Assembly: GCA_026393115.1 (NCBI GenBank)
Contig: JAPLAU010000009.1
Span: 1 to 64,000, forward strand
DNA length: 64,000 bases
Source of the DNA: Actinomycetota bacterium
Lineage (GTDB): Bacteria > Actinomycetota > Actinomycetes > S36-B12 > CAIYMF01
Reading direction: 5' to 3'
The notes under the pieces were generated by a model. That model saw only the letters and a program-made list of their open reading frames with translations, searched no databases and was not told the DNA's origin. Below are positions 1 through 7,549 of the stretch, piece after piece. Position 1 is the first letter of the stretch; each line of letters begins with the position of its first letter. A program made the position numbers and the translations under genes.

Positions 1-9
1 CCCACGGCC

Positions 10-396
10 GTGGTGTGGACGAAGGCTGAAGTGAGTGCAGTGTGTCTTCGGTGCGAGTACCTGAGCCCGCCGTCACTGTCGGCTGCAGCTGCGGCGAGGT
101 CGGCACGGCGTCATGCGCGTTCGTCTGCTGCTCGCCCTGCTGATGCGGCGCAGTATCCGCCTCTGGTGTGGTCGGGGTGCAACCGACCGTTGCGAGTCGA
201 CGACGTGGTGTTCGTGCGTCAGCCTTATGTGACCAGTGATGAACCACCGCCGATGTGGGGCTGGTGTCGCGCGTGCGGAACTTCCACGGTTGTCGCTGGC
301 ACCGCCACCGAAGCCAGCGAGAACACCACCTTCTACTGCGCGCAGTGGGCGATTGCGCACACGTGCGCGGACTATGCAGCGACAGGGGCGAGTTGA
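10..396 (+). CDS. Small CxxC/HxC protein, upstream member of a tandem pair
   Basis: Unrecognised open frame of up to 128 residues. The C-terminal half looks genuine: a CRAC pair followed about 25 residues later by FYCAQWAIAHTC, giving a CxxCG...C-x7-HxC pattern that could bind zinc. The next gene repeats this pattern (AQMAEAHVC against AQWAIAHTC), so the two look like tandem paralogues. The N-terminal half is Ala/Arg/Ser-rich and may not be translated; later GTG codons near 161 or 208 are alternative starts. Its TGA shares one base with the ATG of the next gene, so the two are probably translated together. The frame may also begin upstream of the window. Function unknown. Confidence 0.45.
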   Translation: MVWTKAEVSAVCLRCEYLSPPSLSAAAAARSARRHARSSAARPADAAQYPPLVWSGCNRPLRVDDVVFVRQPYVTSDEPPPMWGWCRACGTSTVVAGTATEASENTTFYCAQWAIAHTCADYAATGAS

Positions 397-671
397 TGGA
401 GTGGATCATCATGATCACGGGGCACCACGATCTTCCGGGCAACTTCTACACCGGCATCTGCGATCAGTGCGGAAACTTCGAGTATGGGCCGCAGATGTCG
501 ACGCTGCCTGATGACATTGCCGACGAGTTGAGTGACGAGCTAATTGACGAGTGCTTCGCGCAGATGGCGGAGGCGCACGTGTGCGGTGAACTCAACCTCG
601 GCACATTGGCCGACGCGTCCTTCGACAGCGCGATGCGCGCAATGGGCTTTCCTGAGGAGGTCATTGGCTAG
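396..671 (+). CDS. Small CxxC/HxC protein, downstream member of a tandem pair
   Basis: A 91-residue acidic protein starting at the ATG that overlaps the previous stop (TGATG). It has CDQCG near residue 23 and an ECFAQMAEAHVC segment near residues 52-63, with an acidic helical stretch between them (IADELSDELIDE). The Cys/His spacing suggests a small zinc-stabilised fold. The shared pattern with the upstream gene argues that both are real. No family name recognised. It is followed by a C-rich tandem repeat and palindrome copy 1. Confidence 0.55.
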   Translation: MEWIIMITGHHDLPGNFYTGICDQCGNFEYGPQMSTLPDDIADELSDELIDECFAQMAEAHVCGELNLGTLADASFDSAMRAMGFPEEVIG

Positions 672-676
672 TGCTC

Positions 677-720
677 CGCCACCCCCACCACCCCCACCAC
701 CCCCACCACCCCCACTACCT
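677..720. repeat. C-rich 9-bp tandem repeat (unit ACCACCCCC)
   Basis: About four and a half copies of a 9-bp ACCACCCCC unit lie directly after the small gene and just before palindrome copy 1. It is a simple-sequence tract, strongly strand-asymmetric. Similar pyrimidine/purine tracts flank other palindrome copies. Confidence 0.8.
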
Positions 721-727
721 TCATCCC

Positions 728-798
728 TTTCCGCGAGTTCATCGGTTACGCGGCAAATTAGGGGTGGATAGGCCGCGTAAGCGATGAACTCGCGGGAA
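728..798. repeat. Dispersed palindromic element, copy 1
   Basis: Imperfect palindrome of about 71 bp. The left arm TTTCCGCGAGTTCATCGG continues into TTACGCGGC; the right arm runs GCCGCGTAAGCGATGAA then CTCGCGGGAA. The arms are complementary over about 26 bp with two mismatches, around a core reading AAATTAGGGGTGGATAG. It lies in a co-directional gap, so it is not simply a convergent terminator. Five further copies occur at 2774, 4570, 20447, 26113 and 43174. Confidence 0.9.
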
Positions 799-885
799 GA
801 GACGGGGCGAGAAAGGCATTGAGTAGTGCGCGTGAGGGTTCTGGCAGGGTGGTGGCACGGGGTGAGGTAACGAGAGGCGGCGACC

Positions 886-1863
886 ATGCACGTTTTGGTG
901 ACAGGAGGCGCGGGCTTCCTTGGCCAGCAGATCACGGCGGCCTTGCTCGCGTCCCCGGGCTTGCCACTCGGGCGAGAAGGTGCGCTCGAGCCCATCGACG
1001 GCGTGACGACGTTTGACGTGGGGCCCAGCATGCTCATCGATCCTCGGCTCGACAGCATCGTGGGCGACATCGCCGATGGTGCGCAGGTTGCGCGCGTCGT
1101 GCGCCCCGACACCGCACTGGTGGTGCACCTCGCCGCGGTGGTCAGCGGAACCGCCGAGGCCGACTTTGACCTCGGGATGCGAGTCAACATCGGCGGCACG
1201 CGAGCCGTGCTCGAAGCGTGCCGCGCCGCAGGGACCGTTCCTCAAGTGCTGTTTGCGAGTTCGGTCGCCGTGTTCGGCGGTGACCTTCCCGATGTGGTCA
1301 CCGATGCCACCAATCCGACACCGCAGAGTTCGTACGGTACCCACAAGCGCATCGCTGAACTCTTCGTTCAGGACTACACGCGCAAGGGCTTCATCGATGG
1401 ACGGTCCGTGCGCATTCCGACGGTGGCCGTTCGACCCGGTACCCCCAACGGCGCGGCCTCCGGCTTCGCCTCGTCCATGATTCGCGAGCCACTTGCCGGA
1501 GTCGAAGCGCAACTGCCGGTCGATCCCTCGACCGTAATGTGGATCGCATCACCCCGTGCCGTCATTCGTATGCTCGTGCACGCGATTTCACTTCCGGCTG
1601 ACGCATGGGGATGGGACCGCTGCCTGAACTTGCCAGGGCTGAGCGTCAGCATGCAACAGGAACTCGACGTGTTGCACGCGGTCTCACCCGACGCCGCGGC
1701 CCTCGTCCGACAGGAGATTGACCCTGCAATTGCAGCGGTCGTCACCACCTGGGCCACGCGGTTCGACACTGCGCGAGCCAAAGCCTTGGGTTTCCTTGGC
1801 GACACCGATTTCGCGAGTGTGGTGGCTGCATACATCGAGGACAACCCGCTCGCGGTGAAGTGA
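886..1863 (+). CDS. denD: DenD-like NAD-dependent D-erythronate dehydrogenase
   Basis: A 325-residue extended short-chain dehydrogenase of the epimerase/dehydratase superfamily. It has the Rossmann motif GGAGFLG at residues 7-13, the catalytic Ser in FASSV, and the YGTHK Tyr/Lys pair near residue 150. The segments VAVFGGDLPDVVTDAT and GFASSMIREPLAG are, from memory of the family, typical of D-erythronate dehydrogenase, which oxidises D-erythronate at C2 in a tetronate pathway. A purine-rich GAGAGGCGGCGACC precedes the ATG. The downstream DhaK/DhaL pair could act on a later keto-triose or keto-tetrose intermediate, but a methyltransferase and palindrome copy 2 lie between. Substrate is inferred. 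Confidence 0.75.
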   Translation: MHVLVTGGAGFLGQQITAALLASPGLPLGREGALEPIDGVTTFDVGPSMLIDPRLDSIVGDIADGAQVARVVRPDTALVVHLAAVVSGTAEADFDLGMRVNIGGTRAVLEACRAAGTVPQVLFASSVAVFGGDLPDVVTDATNPTPQSSYGTHKRIAELFVQDYTRKGFIDGRSVRIPTVAVRPGTPNGAASGFASSMIREPLAGVEAQLPVDPSTVMWIASPRAVIRMLVHAISLPADAWGWDRCLNLPGLSVSMQQELDVLHAVSPDAAALVRQEIDPAIAAVVTTWATRFDTARAKALGFLGDTDFASVVAAYIEDNPLAVK

Positions 1864-1868
1864 GTTAC

Positions 1869-1901
1869 GCCCGCGCGTAGCCCGCGCGTAGCCCGCCCTT
1901 A
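1869..1901. repeat. Three 11-bp tandem repeats at the 3' end of the methyltransferase gene
   Basis: Units GCCCGCGCGTA, GCCCGCGCGTA and GCCCGCCCTTA sit between the convergent denD-like and methyltransferase genes. The last unit includes the methyltransferase stop codon. Confidence 0.6.
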
Positions 1902-2699
1902 GCGGTGCGCCAGCACTTCGCCGTGCATCAGGATGAACAGTCCCTCGTCGTCGTCGGCCCAGCGCAGAAACGCGTCGGCGAAATCGTCGAGCTCAGCCGA
2001 GGTGGCCAGCCCGTCCTCGAGCGTCTGCCGGGCGAACTCGCTGCGGCGCACGCGGTCGGACCAGACGTCGCCAAACCAACGGCGCTCCTCCGGGGTTCGA
2101 AATGTCCAGGTCGACGTCGACACCGCGCCGTCGTCGAAGCCTGCTGCGGCGACCCACGTGTGTAGTTGGCGGCCCGCATCGGCGGTGGCTCCGTTGCTTC
2201 GGGTGAGGGCGTGATACACCTCGTTCCACCTGTCGAGCCGCGGGTCGGCAGGCCACCACGTGAAGGCGCCGTAGTCGCTATCGCGCACCGAGAGGAGTCC
2301 GCCGGGGCGAAGCACGCGTCGCATCTGGCGCAGGGCGGCCACCGGGTCGCTGAGGTGCTGAAGCACCTGATGGGCGTACACCACATCGAATGACTCGTCG
2401 GGGAACGAGAGGTCGTACACGTCGTCGACCTCGAAGGTGAGGTTGCCGGGACCGTCGGCGAGTTGGGCTCGCGCGCCCTCGATCACGTCAGTGGAGAGGT
2501 CGATTGCAGTCACCCGGCCCGGGGCCACCGCATTCGCGAGGTCGACGGTGATGGTTCCGGGGCCGCAGCCCACGTCGAGAAGGTCTTGTCCGGGTCTGAG
2601 GTGCGGCAGTAGGAAGCCGGCCGAGTTCTGGGCCGTGCGCCATCGGTGGCTGCGGAGCACGGACTCGTGGTGGCCGTGGGAGTAGCGGTCGTCGGGCAT
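1899..2699 (-). CDS. Class I SAM-dependent methyltransferase (UbiE/Methyltransf_11 type)
   Basis: A 266-residue cytosolic methyltransferase. SAM-binding motif I is LLDVGCGPGTI near residue 38, an acidic loop follows (AIDLSTDVI), then motif II (FDVVYAHQVLQHL) and the MRRVLRPGGLLSVRD segment typical of the family. Length is normal. The substrate cannot be told from sequence. It starts at an ATG facing the DhaK gene, with palindrome copy 2 between them. No pathway link to its neighbours is evident. Confidence 0.8.
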   Translation of the reverse strand: MPDDRYSHGHHESVLRSHRWRTAQNSAGFLLPHLRPGQDLLDVGCGPGTITVDLANAVAPGRVTAIDLSTDVIEGARAQLADGPGNLTFEVDDVYDLSFPDESFDVVYAHQVLQHLSDPVAALRQMRRVLRPGGLLSVRDSDYGAFTWWPADPRLDRWNEVYHALTRSNGATADAGRQLHTWVAAAGFDDGAVSTSTWTFRTPEERRWFGDVWSDRVRRSEFARQTLEDGLATSAELDDFADAFLRWADDDEGLFILMHGEVLAHR

Positions 2700-2773
2700 G
2701 GGGCCACGCTACAGGCGGGTGTCGGCGGCGGTGGTCGATCACCGTGTGGAGAACGCCATGCGCACGCACACCC

Positions 2774-2842
2774 TTCCGCGAGTCCATCGGTTACGCGGCA
2801 AATTAGGGGTGGATAGGCCGCGTAACTGATGAACTCGCGGAA
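2774..2842. repeat. Dispersed palindromic element, copy 2
   Basis: About 69 bp with the same arms as copy 1 (TTCCGCGAGTCCATCGG ... CTGATGAACTCGCGGAA) and the same core, AAATTAGGGGTGGATAG. It lies between divergently transcribed genes. A poly-purine tract (GGGGGGAGGGGGG) follows the right arm. Confidence 0.9.
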
Positions 2843-2951
2843 AGAAAGGGGGGAGGGGGGAAGTCGATGAGTTGTGCGGGTGGAGGGGTATGTCACGCTT
2901 GCCCCTTACGGTCGGCTCGACCGTGAACACCGCACAGGATGAGGACACGAG

Positions 2952-3956
2952 ATGAAGAAGTTCATCAATGACCCTGACTCGTTTGTCGACGAGGTAATCG
3001 AGGGCATCTTGGCGGTGCATTCCGACGCACTGAGAGCCGCATCACCCGACAACCGCGCCATCGTGCGCGCAGACGCCCCGATCGCGAGCCAAGTCGGAAT
3101 CGTGACGGGCGGAGGTTCCGGTCACCTTCCTGTGTTCCTGGGTTACGTCGGTCAGGGATTGTGCACGGGTGTGGCCATCGGCAACGTCTTCTCGTCTCCG
3201 TCATCAGATCAGGTGCTCGCCGCCACCCGCGAGAGCAATGGTGGCGCCGGGGTTCTGTTCGTCTACGGCAACTACGGAGGCGACGTGCTGAACTTCGACG
3301 ACGCCGCCGAGCTCGCCGAAGAGGAAGGCATCACCGTGCGAACGGTGCTGGTGGCCGACGATGTCACGTCTGCTCCTGCCGATCGGCGCGACGATCGCCG
3401 AGGAGTTGCCGGACTCGCGTTCGCCTACAAGGTTGCAGGCGCGGCCGCCGCGCAGGGCGCAACGCTCGACGAGGTAGCCGAGGCAGTCGAGCACCTCAAC
3501 GCGAACATGGGTTCGATGGGTGTGGGGCTCTCGCCGACCATCCTGCCCGCTGCGGGCGAGCCGACCTTCACCCTCGACGAGGGTGAGATGGAAATCGGCA
3601 TCGGAATCCACGGCGAGCGCGGTGTGCGGCGTGGACCACTCGACCCGGCCGACAGTATTGCCGACGAGCTATTCGCAACAATCTCCAACGATCTGGGTCT
3701 GAGCAGCGGCGACAGCATTGCCGTGCTTGTTAACGGACTCGGTGCCACACCCCTTGAAGAGTTGTACATACTCGCCCGGCGCGTGTCGCTGCGCTGCAGC
3801 GAAGCCGGCCTCACCCTCGAGCGCACCTACGTCGGCGAGTACGCCACGAGCCTTGAGATGGCGGGTGCGTCGCTCACCGTCGTGCGCCTCGATGATCGCC
3901 TTCGTCACCTGCTCGCTCAACCGGCATCGTCACCCTTCGTTGGCGCGATGCTGTGA
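2952..3956 (+). CDS. dhaK: Dihydroxyacetone kinase substrate-binding subunit DhaK-like
   Basis: A 334-residue protein of normal DhaK length. It carries the glycine-rich GGGSGHLPVFLGYVG stretch and GIHGERG, whose histidine matches the residue that binds the ketone substrate covalently in DhaK. It should bind dihydroxyacetone or a related keto-triose/tetrose for phosphorylation by the downstream DhaL-like subunit; the two genes overlap by 4 bp (GTGA). No PTS DhaM gene is visible nearby, so the phosphoryl donor (ATP or PTS) cannot be decided from the window. Given the DenD-like gene upstream, a tetrulose is a possible substrate. Confidence 0.85.
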   Translation: MKKFINDPDSFVDEVIEGILAVHSDALRAASPDNRAIVRADAPIASQVGIVTGGGSGHLPVFLGYVGQGLCTGVAIGNVFSSPSSDQVLAATRESNGGAGVLFVYGNYGGDVLNFDDAAELAEEEGITVRTVLVADDVTSAPADRRDDRRGVAGLAFAYKVAGAAAAQGATLDEVAEAVEHLNANMGSMGVGLSPTILPAAGEPTFTLDEGEMEIGIGIHGERGVRRGPLDPADSIADELFATISNDLGLSSGDSIAVLVNGLGATPLEELYILARRVSLRCSEAGLTLERTYVGEYATSLEMAGASLTVVRLDDRLRHLLAQPASSPFVGAML

Positions 3957-4549
3957 ACGGGTCGGAACTCGCCGCGGTGCTTGACACCGCGTGCGAGCGG
4001 CTGGCATCGACAGGTGACGAACTGCGCGAACTCGACGCCGAAGTGGGTGACGGTGATCTGGGCATCACGATCACCAAGGGAGCGGCCGCGGTGCGTACGC
4101 GTCTGGCCACGCTTGACGCCGATGCGCTTCCCAATGAGGTCGTGCTCGCGGCAGTCGACGCATTCGGAACGGCGAACCCCTCGACCTATGCATCCCTGGT
4201 CTCCTCGGGTGTGAAAGCGGGCGCGAAGGCGATCGAACTCACTGAGGTGTCAACTGCCGAAGTGGTTGCTTTCGGTCGGGTCGTGGCCGAGACAATCGCG
4301 CGACGCGGGAAGAGTGCCGTGGGTGACAAGACGATCCTCGACGCACTCGTGCCCAGTCTCGATGCTGCCGAACTCAGCGCCGATGGTGGTGCGCTCGAGG
4401 CTGCGATCACCGCAGCTGCGACGGGAATCGCAGAGACCGCCGCTATCGCTGCGAAGAAGGGCCGCGCTGCGTGGGCCGGTGATCGAGGAATCGGTGTCGC
4501 TGACGCAGGGGCGACCGCGTACCTGCGATTCCTCGAGGCACTGCGCTGA
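3953..4549 (+). CDS. dhaL: Dihydroxyacetone kinase nucleotide-binding subunit DhaL-like
   Basis: A 198-residue all-helical DhaL-domain protein with the metal/ADP-binding motif EVGDGDLGITITKGA near residue 30. The usual GDGDHG histidine is Leu here. Further features are the GTANPSTYASLVSSGVKAG segment and the C-terminal DRGIGVADAGATAY loop. It starts at a GTG overlapping the dhaK stop, so translation is coupled. It transfers phosphate to the ketone held by DhaK. It ends just before palindrome copy 3. Confidence 0.85.
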   Translation: MNGSELAAVLDTACERLASTGDELRELDAEVGDGDLGITITKGAAAVRTRLATLDADALPNEVVLAAVDAFGTANPSTYASLVSSGVKAGAKAIELTEVSTAEVVAFGRVVAETIARRGKSAVGDKTILDALVPSLDAAELSADGGALEAAITAAATGIAETAAIAAKKGRAAWAGDRGIGVADAGATAYLRFLEALR

Positions 4550-4569
4550 CTCGGATTTGCATCACCCCC

Positions 4570-4640
4570 TTCCGCGCGAGTTCATCAGGTATGCGGCTTA
4601 TTGGGGGTGGATAGGCCGCGTAACTGATGAACTCGCGCGG
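4570..4640. repeat. Dispersed palindromic element, copy 3
   Basis: About 71 bp. Arms are TTCCGCGCGAGTTCATCAGG and CTGATGAACTCGCGCGG; the core TTATTGGGGGTGGATAG is a variant of copies 1 and 2. It lies between dhaL and the truncated copy of an aminotransferase 3' end. The final bases of its right arm (TCGCGCGGCG) are also present at 17459, at the other end of the BMC island, so the island's flanking repeat starts inside this palindrome. Confidence 0.9.
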
Positions 4641-4770
4641 CGTTCACCAACCTTCGGTGAGCACCTTGTCGAGCATGTCGGCAAAGAAGTCAGCGGCCGC
4701 GATGTCGATGCACAGTGGTGGCTTGATCTTTAAGACGCACATGCGGTCACTGGTGGGCTGAACGATGATT
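4633..4770. repeat. 138-bp direct repeat, left copy, at the BMC island border
   Basis: Positions 4633-4770 match 17459-17596 in the same orientation with one mismatch by eye (C4645 against T17471). The repeat covers the last bases of palindrome copy 3 plus the last 42 codons of the fusion gene at 17470-20373. Similarity stops abruptly at 4771. The two copies bracket about 12.7 kb that holds the whole microcompartment and diol dehydratase gene set. Confidence 0.95.
4644..4770 (-). pseudogene. Truncated 3' end of the aminotransferase fusion gene
   Basis: This minus-strand segment encodes the last ~41 residues of the fusion protein whose intact gene is at 17470-20373. The mismatch at 4645 changes the stop from TAA to TGA and leaves the coding part identical. 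There is no upstream coding sequence or start, so it is a non-functional scar. It most likely represents the original chromosomal 3' end displaced when the island entered, or the product of an unequal exchange. Confidence 0.9.
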
Positions 4771-4834
4771 GCGCCGATTCAACGACTGGTCTCAAGGCAA
4801 TACTCACAGGTACTGTGTGGCCCGAAACCGAGAG

Positions 4835-4948
4835 TTACTTCACCGCCGGGTCGTGCGAAGCGGTGACGTAGTGGCCGCCGACGTGCACGGGGATATCGTC
4901 TGACCACACGTCTGGCTCAGCAACTAGCCGTGCAACTCGACAAGGGGT
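4835..4948 (-). pseudogene. Gene remnant: C-terminal fragment of an unknown protein
   Basis: An open frame of about 38 codons on the minus strand, directly downstream of the GntR gene, ends at a TAA (4837-4835). It reads RLVAEPDVWSDDIPVHVGGH then YVTASHDPAVK, with codon use like a real gene C terminus. It has no start of its own and no continuation upstream. I do not recognise the family. Being at the island edge, it may be the stump of a gene cut during rearrangement. Between 4771 and 4834 I see nothing. Confidence 0.4.
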
Positions 4949-5755
4949 TCAGGCGCCGCGGCTGCGTAGTTCGAGCACCCTGCCGGTGATGCGACTGACC
5001 CCCGTCGCGTCGCGGCTTCCCGGTGACCTCACCACCACGCGCGTTCGGTCGGCTCGAAAGCGATCGTGACTGTACTCGAACGGAACTCCCTGCGCGTCAA
5101 CGGTGGTGCGCGTGACGGACAGCAGCGGATCACCTGCCCGCACACCCAGAATCGCCGCCTCGTCGCGGGTAGCAGACATCGCCTCGATGCGTTCGATAGC
5201 CTCGTGCGGCCGGAGGTCGTATTCGCGGTCCAGCAATTCATAGAGCGAGCCACCCAACTCACGCTCGATCAGCCCTGGCGCTCGATCGGCGGGAATGCGG
5301 GCATGCTCTAGAGAGATGGGCGTTCCGTCGGCGAGTCGGATGCGCACCAGATCAACGACGTGCGCGCCCACTGCCAACTCCAGTGCCTCGCGGGCTCGTT
5401 CATCTGCTGGCACAACCGCCACACTGACGAGGCGCGAGCCCACGGTGAAGCCTTGCTCGCGCAGCAGAGCGGGAATTCCCACGATCTGCGACAGGTCGCG
5501 CTCGACCTTGGTCTCTGTGACGTAGACACCCCCGTTGCGGCCTGCGACTCGGTGAACGCGACCCTCCTCCTCGAGCACGCCAAGTGCGCTGCGCAATGCC
5601 GAGCGACTGACGCCGAGTTCGGCGGCGAGATCGCGCTCAGCTCCCAGTCGTGCACTGGCCATTTCTCCGGGGAGGGACAACATCTCGCGCAGTCGGGCGA
5701 GGGCGTCGCGCGCCACCGGGCCCACCGGTTCTGTTCGCCCCCGCTCGTGCACCAT
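4949..5755 (-). CDS. GntR-family (HutC/UTRA) transcriptional regulator of the BMC operon
   Basis: A 268-residue regulator. The N-terminal winged helix (about residues 20-85) includes DLAAELGVSRSALRSALGVL, and a UTRA-type ligand-binding domain follows (about 95-245; ADGTPISLEHARIPADRAPG is characteristic). It is the last gene of the leftward BMC operon; its ATG overlaps the TGA of the dehydrogenase by one base. By position it probably senses a pathway substrate or intermediate and controls the divergent promoter region at 12731-13190, where repeated ACCAATT half-sites occur. Operator and ligand are inferred. Confidence 0.8.
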   Translation of the reverse strand: MVHERGRTEPVGPVARDALARLREMLSLPGEMASARLGAERDLAAELGVSRSALRSALGVLEEEGRVHRVAGRNGGVYVTETKVERDLSQIVGIPALLREQGFTVGSRLVSVAVVPADERAREALELAVGAHVVDLVRIRLADGTPISLEHARIPADRAPGLIERELGGSLYELLDREYDLRPHEAIERIEAMSATRDEAAILGVRAGDPLLSVTRTTVDAQGVPFEYSHDRFRADRTRVVVRSPGSRDATGVSRITGRVLELRSRGA

Positions 5756-6540
5756 CAGTCCATCGCCTCCAGTGCGGCCAGTGACTCGGGCAGAACCTGG
5801 CCACCGTCGACCACGAGAGCCTGGCCGGTAACGTAACGCGCTTCGTCGGAAGCGAAGTACAGGCAGGCGTTACCAATGTCTTCGACGTTGCCTAGTTGCC
5901 GCATGGGAATGGACATTTCCATTGAGCGCCGGTATTCGTCGCCCAGATCGGCGAGACCCTCGGTGGCCACATTACCCGGCAATACCGCGTTGACGGTGAT
6001 CCCGCGGGGGGCAAGTTCAACGGCCGCTGTGCGCATGAAGCCCAACTGCGCGGCCTTGCTCGCGCCGTAGTGAGACCAACCGGGGTATCCAGTGATGGGA
6101 CCGGTGATCGACGAGGTGAGGATAATTCGACCGCGTCCGGATGAGGTGAGTGCGTCAAGGCAAGCCTGGACCGAGAAGAACATTCCCTTGACGTTGGTGT
6201 CGAATACGAGGTCAATGTCGGCCTCAGTCATTCGCGAGAGCTTGGCATCAGGGAAGATTCCCGCGTTGGCGCACAACACATCAATGCCTCCGTGACGCTC
6301 GATGGCAGTGGCAGCGACATGGTCGCATGAGGTGCGGTCGGCGACGTTGGACATGACGTACGACGCCGTGCCGTCGCCGAGCGCGTTCAGTTCGGCGCAG
6401 GTGCTGCGTGCCGCTGCCTCATCGCGTCCGGTCAGCAGAACGTGCGCTCCCTGCATGGCGAAAATGCGGGCAATGCCCTTACCGATTCCTTTGGTGCCGC
6501 CCGTCACCACGACCGAGCGGCCATGAATAGGAGTGAGCAT
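5755..6540 (-). CDS. Short-chain dehydrogenase, probable amino-alcohol dehydrogenase of the BMC pathway
   Basis: A 261-residue classical SDR with TGGTKGIGKGIA for NAD(P) binding, the NAG-type motif (CANAGIF), the catalytic Ser in TSSIT and YGASK for Tyr/Lys. Length and C terminus (VTGQALVVDGGQVLPE) are normal. In the mycobacterial RMM/AAUM loci, as I recall them, an SDR interconverts aminoacetone and 1-amino-2-propanol; the same gene neighbourhood suggests that role here. It lies between the kinase and the regulator in one tightly packed operon. Substrate not proven. Confidence 0.75.
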   Translation of the reverse strand: MLTPIHGRSVVVTGGTKGIGKGIARIFAMQGAHVLLTGRDEAAARSTCAELNALGDGTASYVMSNVADRTSCDHVAATAIERHGGIDVLCANAGIFPDAKLSRMTEADIDLVFDTNVKGMFFSVQACLDALTSSGRGRIILTSSITGPITGYPGWSHYGASKAAQLGFMRTAAVELAPRGITVNAVLPGNVATEGLADLGDEYRRSMEMSIPMRQLGNVEDIGNACLYFASDEARYVTGQALVVDGGQVLPESLAALEAMD

Positions 6541-6556
6541 TGACGTCCTCTCTCGA

Positions 6557-7537
6557 TCAGGAATGGCGCGAAAGGTAGGTCTCGGCCAGTTCGCAACTGA
6601 CTGTCGTGTACGGCGTTCCCATCTGCTGTGCAGTCTCGGTCATTGAGTGCGATCCAATCCAGGCAACCAGAAGGAGTCGCCGGAGCATCACGAATGTCTC
6701 AAGCTCGGCTTCATCTTCGGCTGCCAGGCTGGTGACTTCTCGGTATCCGTTTGTCCACGATGCAATCATCTCAGGAACCTGCGGGTGATCTTCAATGAAT
6801 GACAGGGCGCTGCCCAAGTCGTACATGTACCAACTGAATCCACTGTCATCGAAGTCGATCACCGATACGCAATCACCGTCGAGGAGGAGGTTTGCTAAGC
6901 GCATATCGGCATGCACTAGACCGAATCGAGTTGAATCAGAGCCGTAGTTTGCGAGACGTCGACTCATTAGATCGGCCGCACGTCCGAGCACTTGCTGCTC
7001 CTGCCGGCCGACTCCCATTCCGTCGTGCCAATTGCCCCAACGCCCCTGCGGACCAAGCGTTGACTCGAAGTCCCAGGTGAATCGGGTGAAACCGGCCGGC
7101 CTTTTCCATGACCGGGCATGCACGTGCATCCTTGCCGCGATGGCGCCCAGCGTACGGAAGCTGTCGACTAGCCGATCTCCCGGTGGCTCAATTCCTGGCA
7201 GAAATTCGAACATCACCGCGTGACGGCTTTCTCCATCGGGCTGCGCACCGTCGACCACCCGTCGACCGTCAGCGGCAGGAATCACCGTAGGCGTGCGCAC
7301 TACGTTGGCCTCGCTCAAGGCTTCCACCCACGCAAGTTCGCTTTCGATCGCCTCACGGCTGTGGTAGTTCATCCGGTGCAGTCGCAGGATGGTGGGGTCA
7401 TCGCGGCGCGGGTCACGAACGAGAAAGGTTGCGTTCTCCGAGATGTTGAGCAGCGTCAGCTCCTCGGACGGGGCGATACCGTAGTGCACGAGAAAGCCGC
7501 GCGCGATTGCGTCGAGTCGCTCAAGCTCGCTATCCAC
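6557..7537 (-). CDS. Amino-alcohol kinase (APH fold), probable 1-amino-2-propanol kinase
   Basis: A 326-residue APH/choline-kinase-fold phosphotransferase. The catalytic loop VHADMRLANLLLDGD has the HxDxxxxN pattern and the metal-binding segment VIDFDDSG follows. Its place in a BMC operon with a class III aminotransferase-fold phospholyase matches the AAUM arrangement, where a kinase makes 1-amino-2-propanol O-phosphate and the phospholyase eliminates phosphate and ammonia to propionaldehyde. No terminal encapsulation helix is obvious. The fusion protein at 17470-20373 carries a second kinase domain of the same superfamily. Confidence 0.8.
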   Translation of the reverse strand: MDSELERLDAIARGFLVHYGIAPSEELTLLNISENATFLVRDPRRDDPTILRLHRMNYHSREAIESELAWVEALSEANVVRTPTVIPAADGRRVVDGAQPDGESRHAVMFEFLPGIEPPGDRLVDSFRTLGAIAARMHVHARSWKRPAGFTRFTWDFESTLGPQGRWGNWHDGMGVGRQEQQVLGRAADLMSRRLANYGSDSTRFGLVHADMRLANLLLDGDCVSVIDFDDSGFSWYMYDLGSALSFIEDHPQVPEMIASWTNGYREVTSLAAEDEAELETFVMLRRLLLVAWIGSHSMTETAQQMGTPYTTVSCELAETYLSRHS

Positions 7538-7549
7538 TGCGCTGCCTCC

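Noticed and set aside
677-720. C-rich 9-bp tandem repeat considered as a CRISPR-like array
   Set aside because: The units are directly adjacent with no unique spacers, and no cas gene is nearby; it is a simple tandem repeat.
540-1512. Long open frames on the minus strand opposite the denD-like gene
   Set aside because: They are opposite-strand shadows of a clear dehydrogenase gene, with Arg/Ser/His-rich translation and no family motif. The same applies to most frames opposite high-GC genes in this window.
2774-2842. Palindromes read as rho-independent terminators
   Set aside because: Copies 2 and 4 lie between divergent genes where no terminator is needed, there is no U-tract, and the core is conserved, so termination is not the general explanation.
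4771-4948. Integrase or attachment-site tRNA at the left island border
   Set aside because: No tRNA-like fold, integrase or transposase frame is visible between the repeat and the GntR gene; the border is made of protein-coding remnants only.
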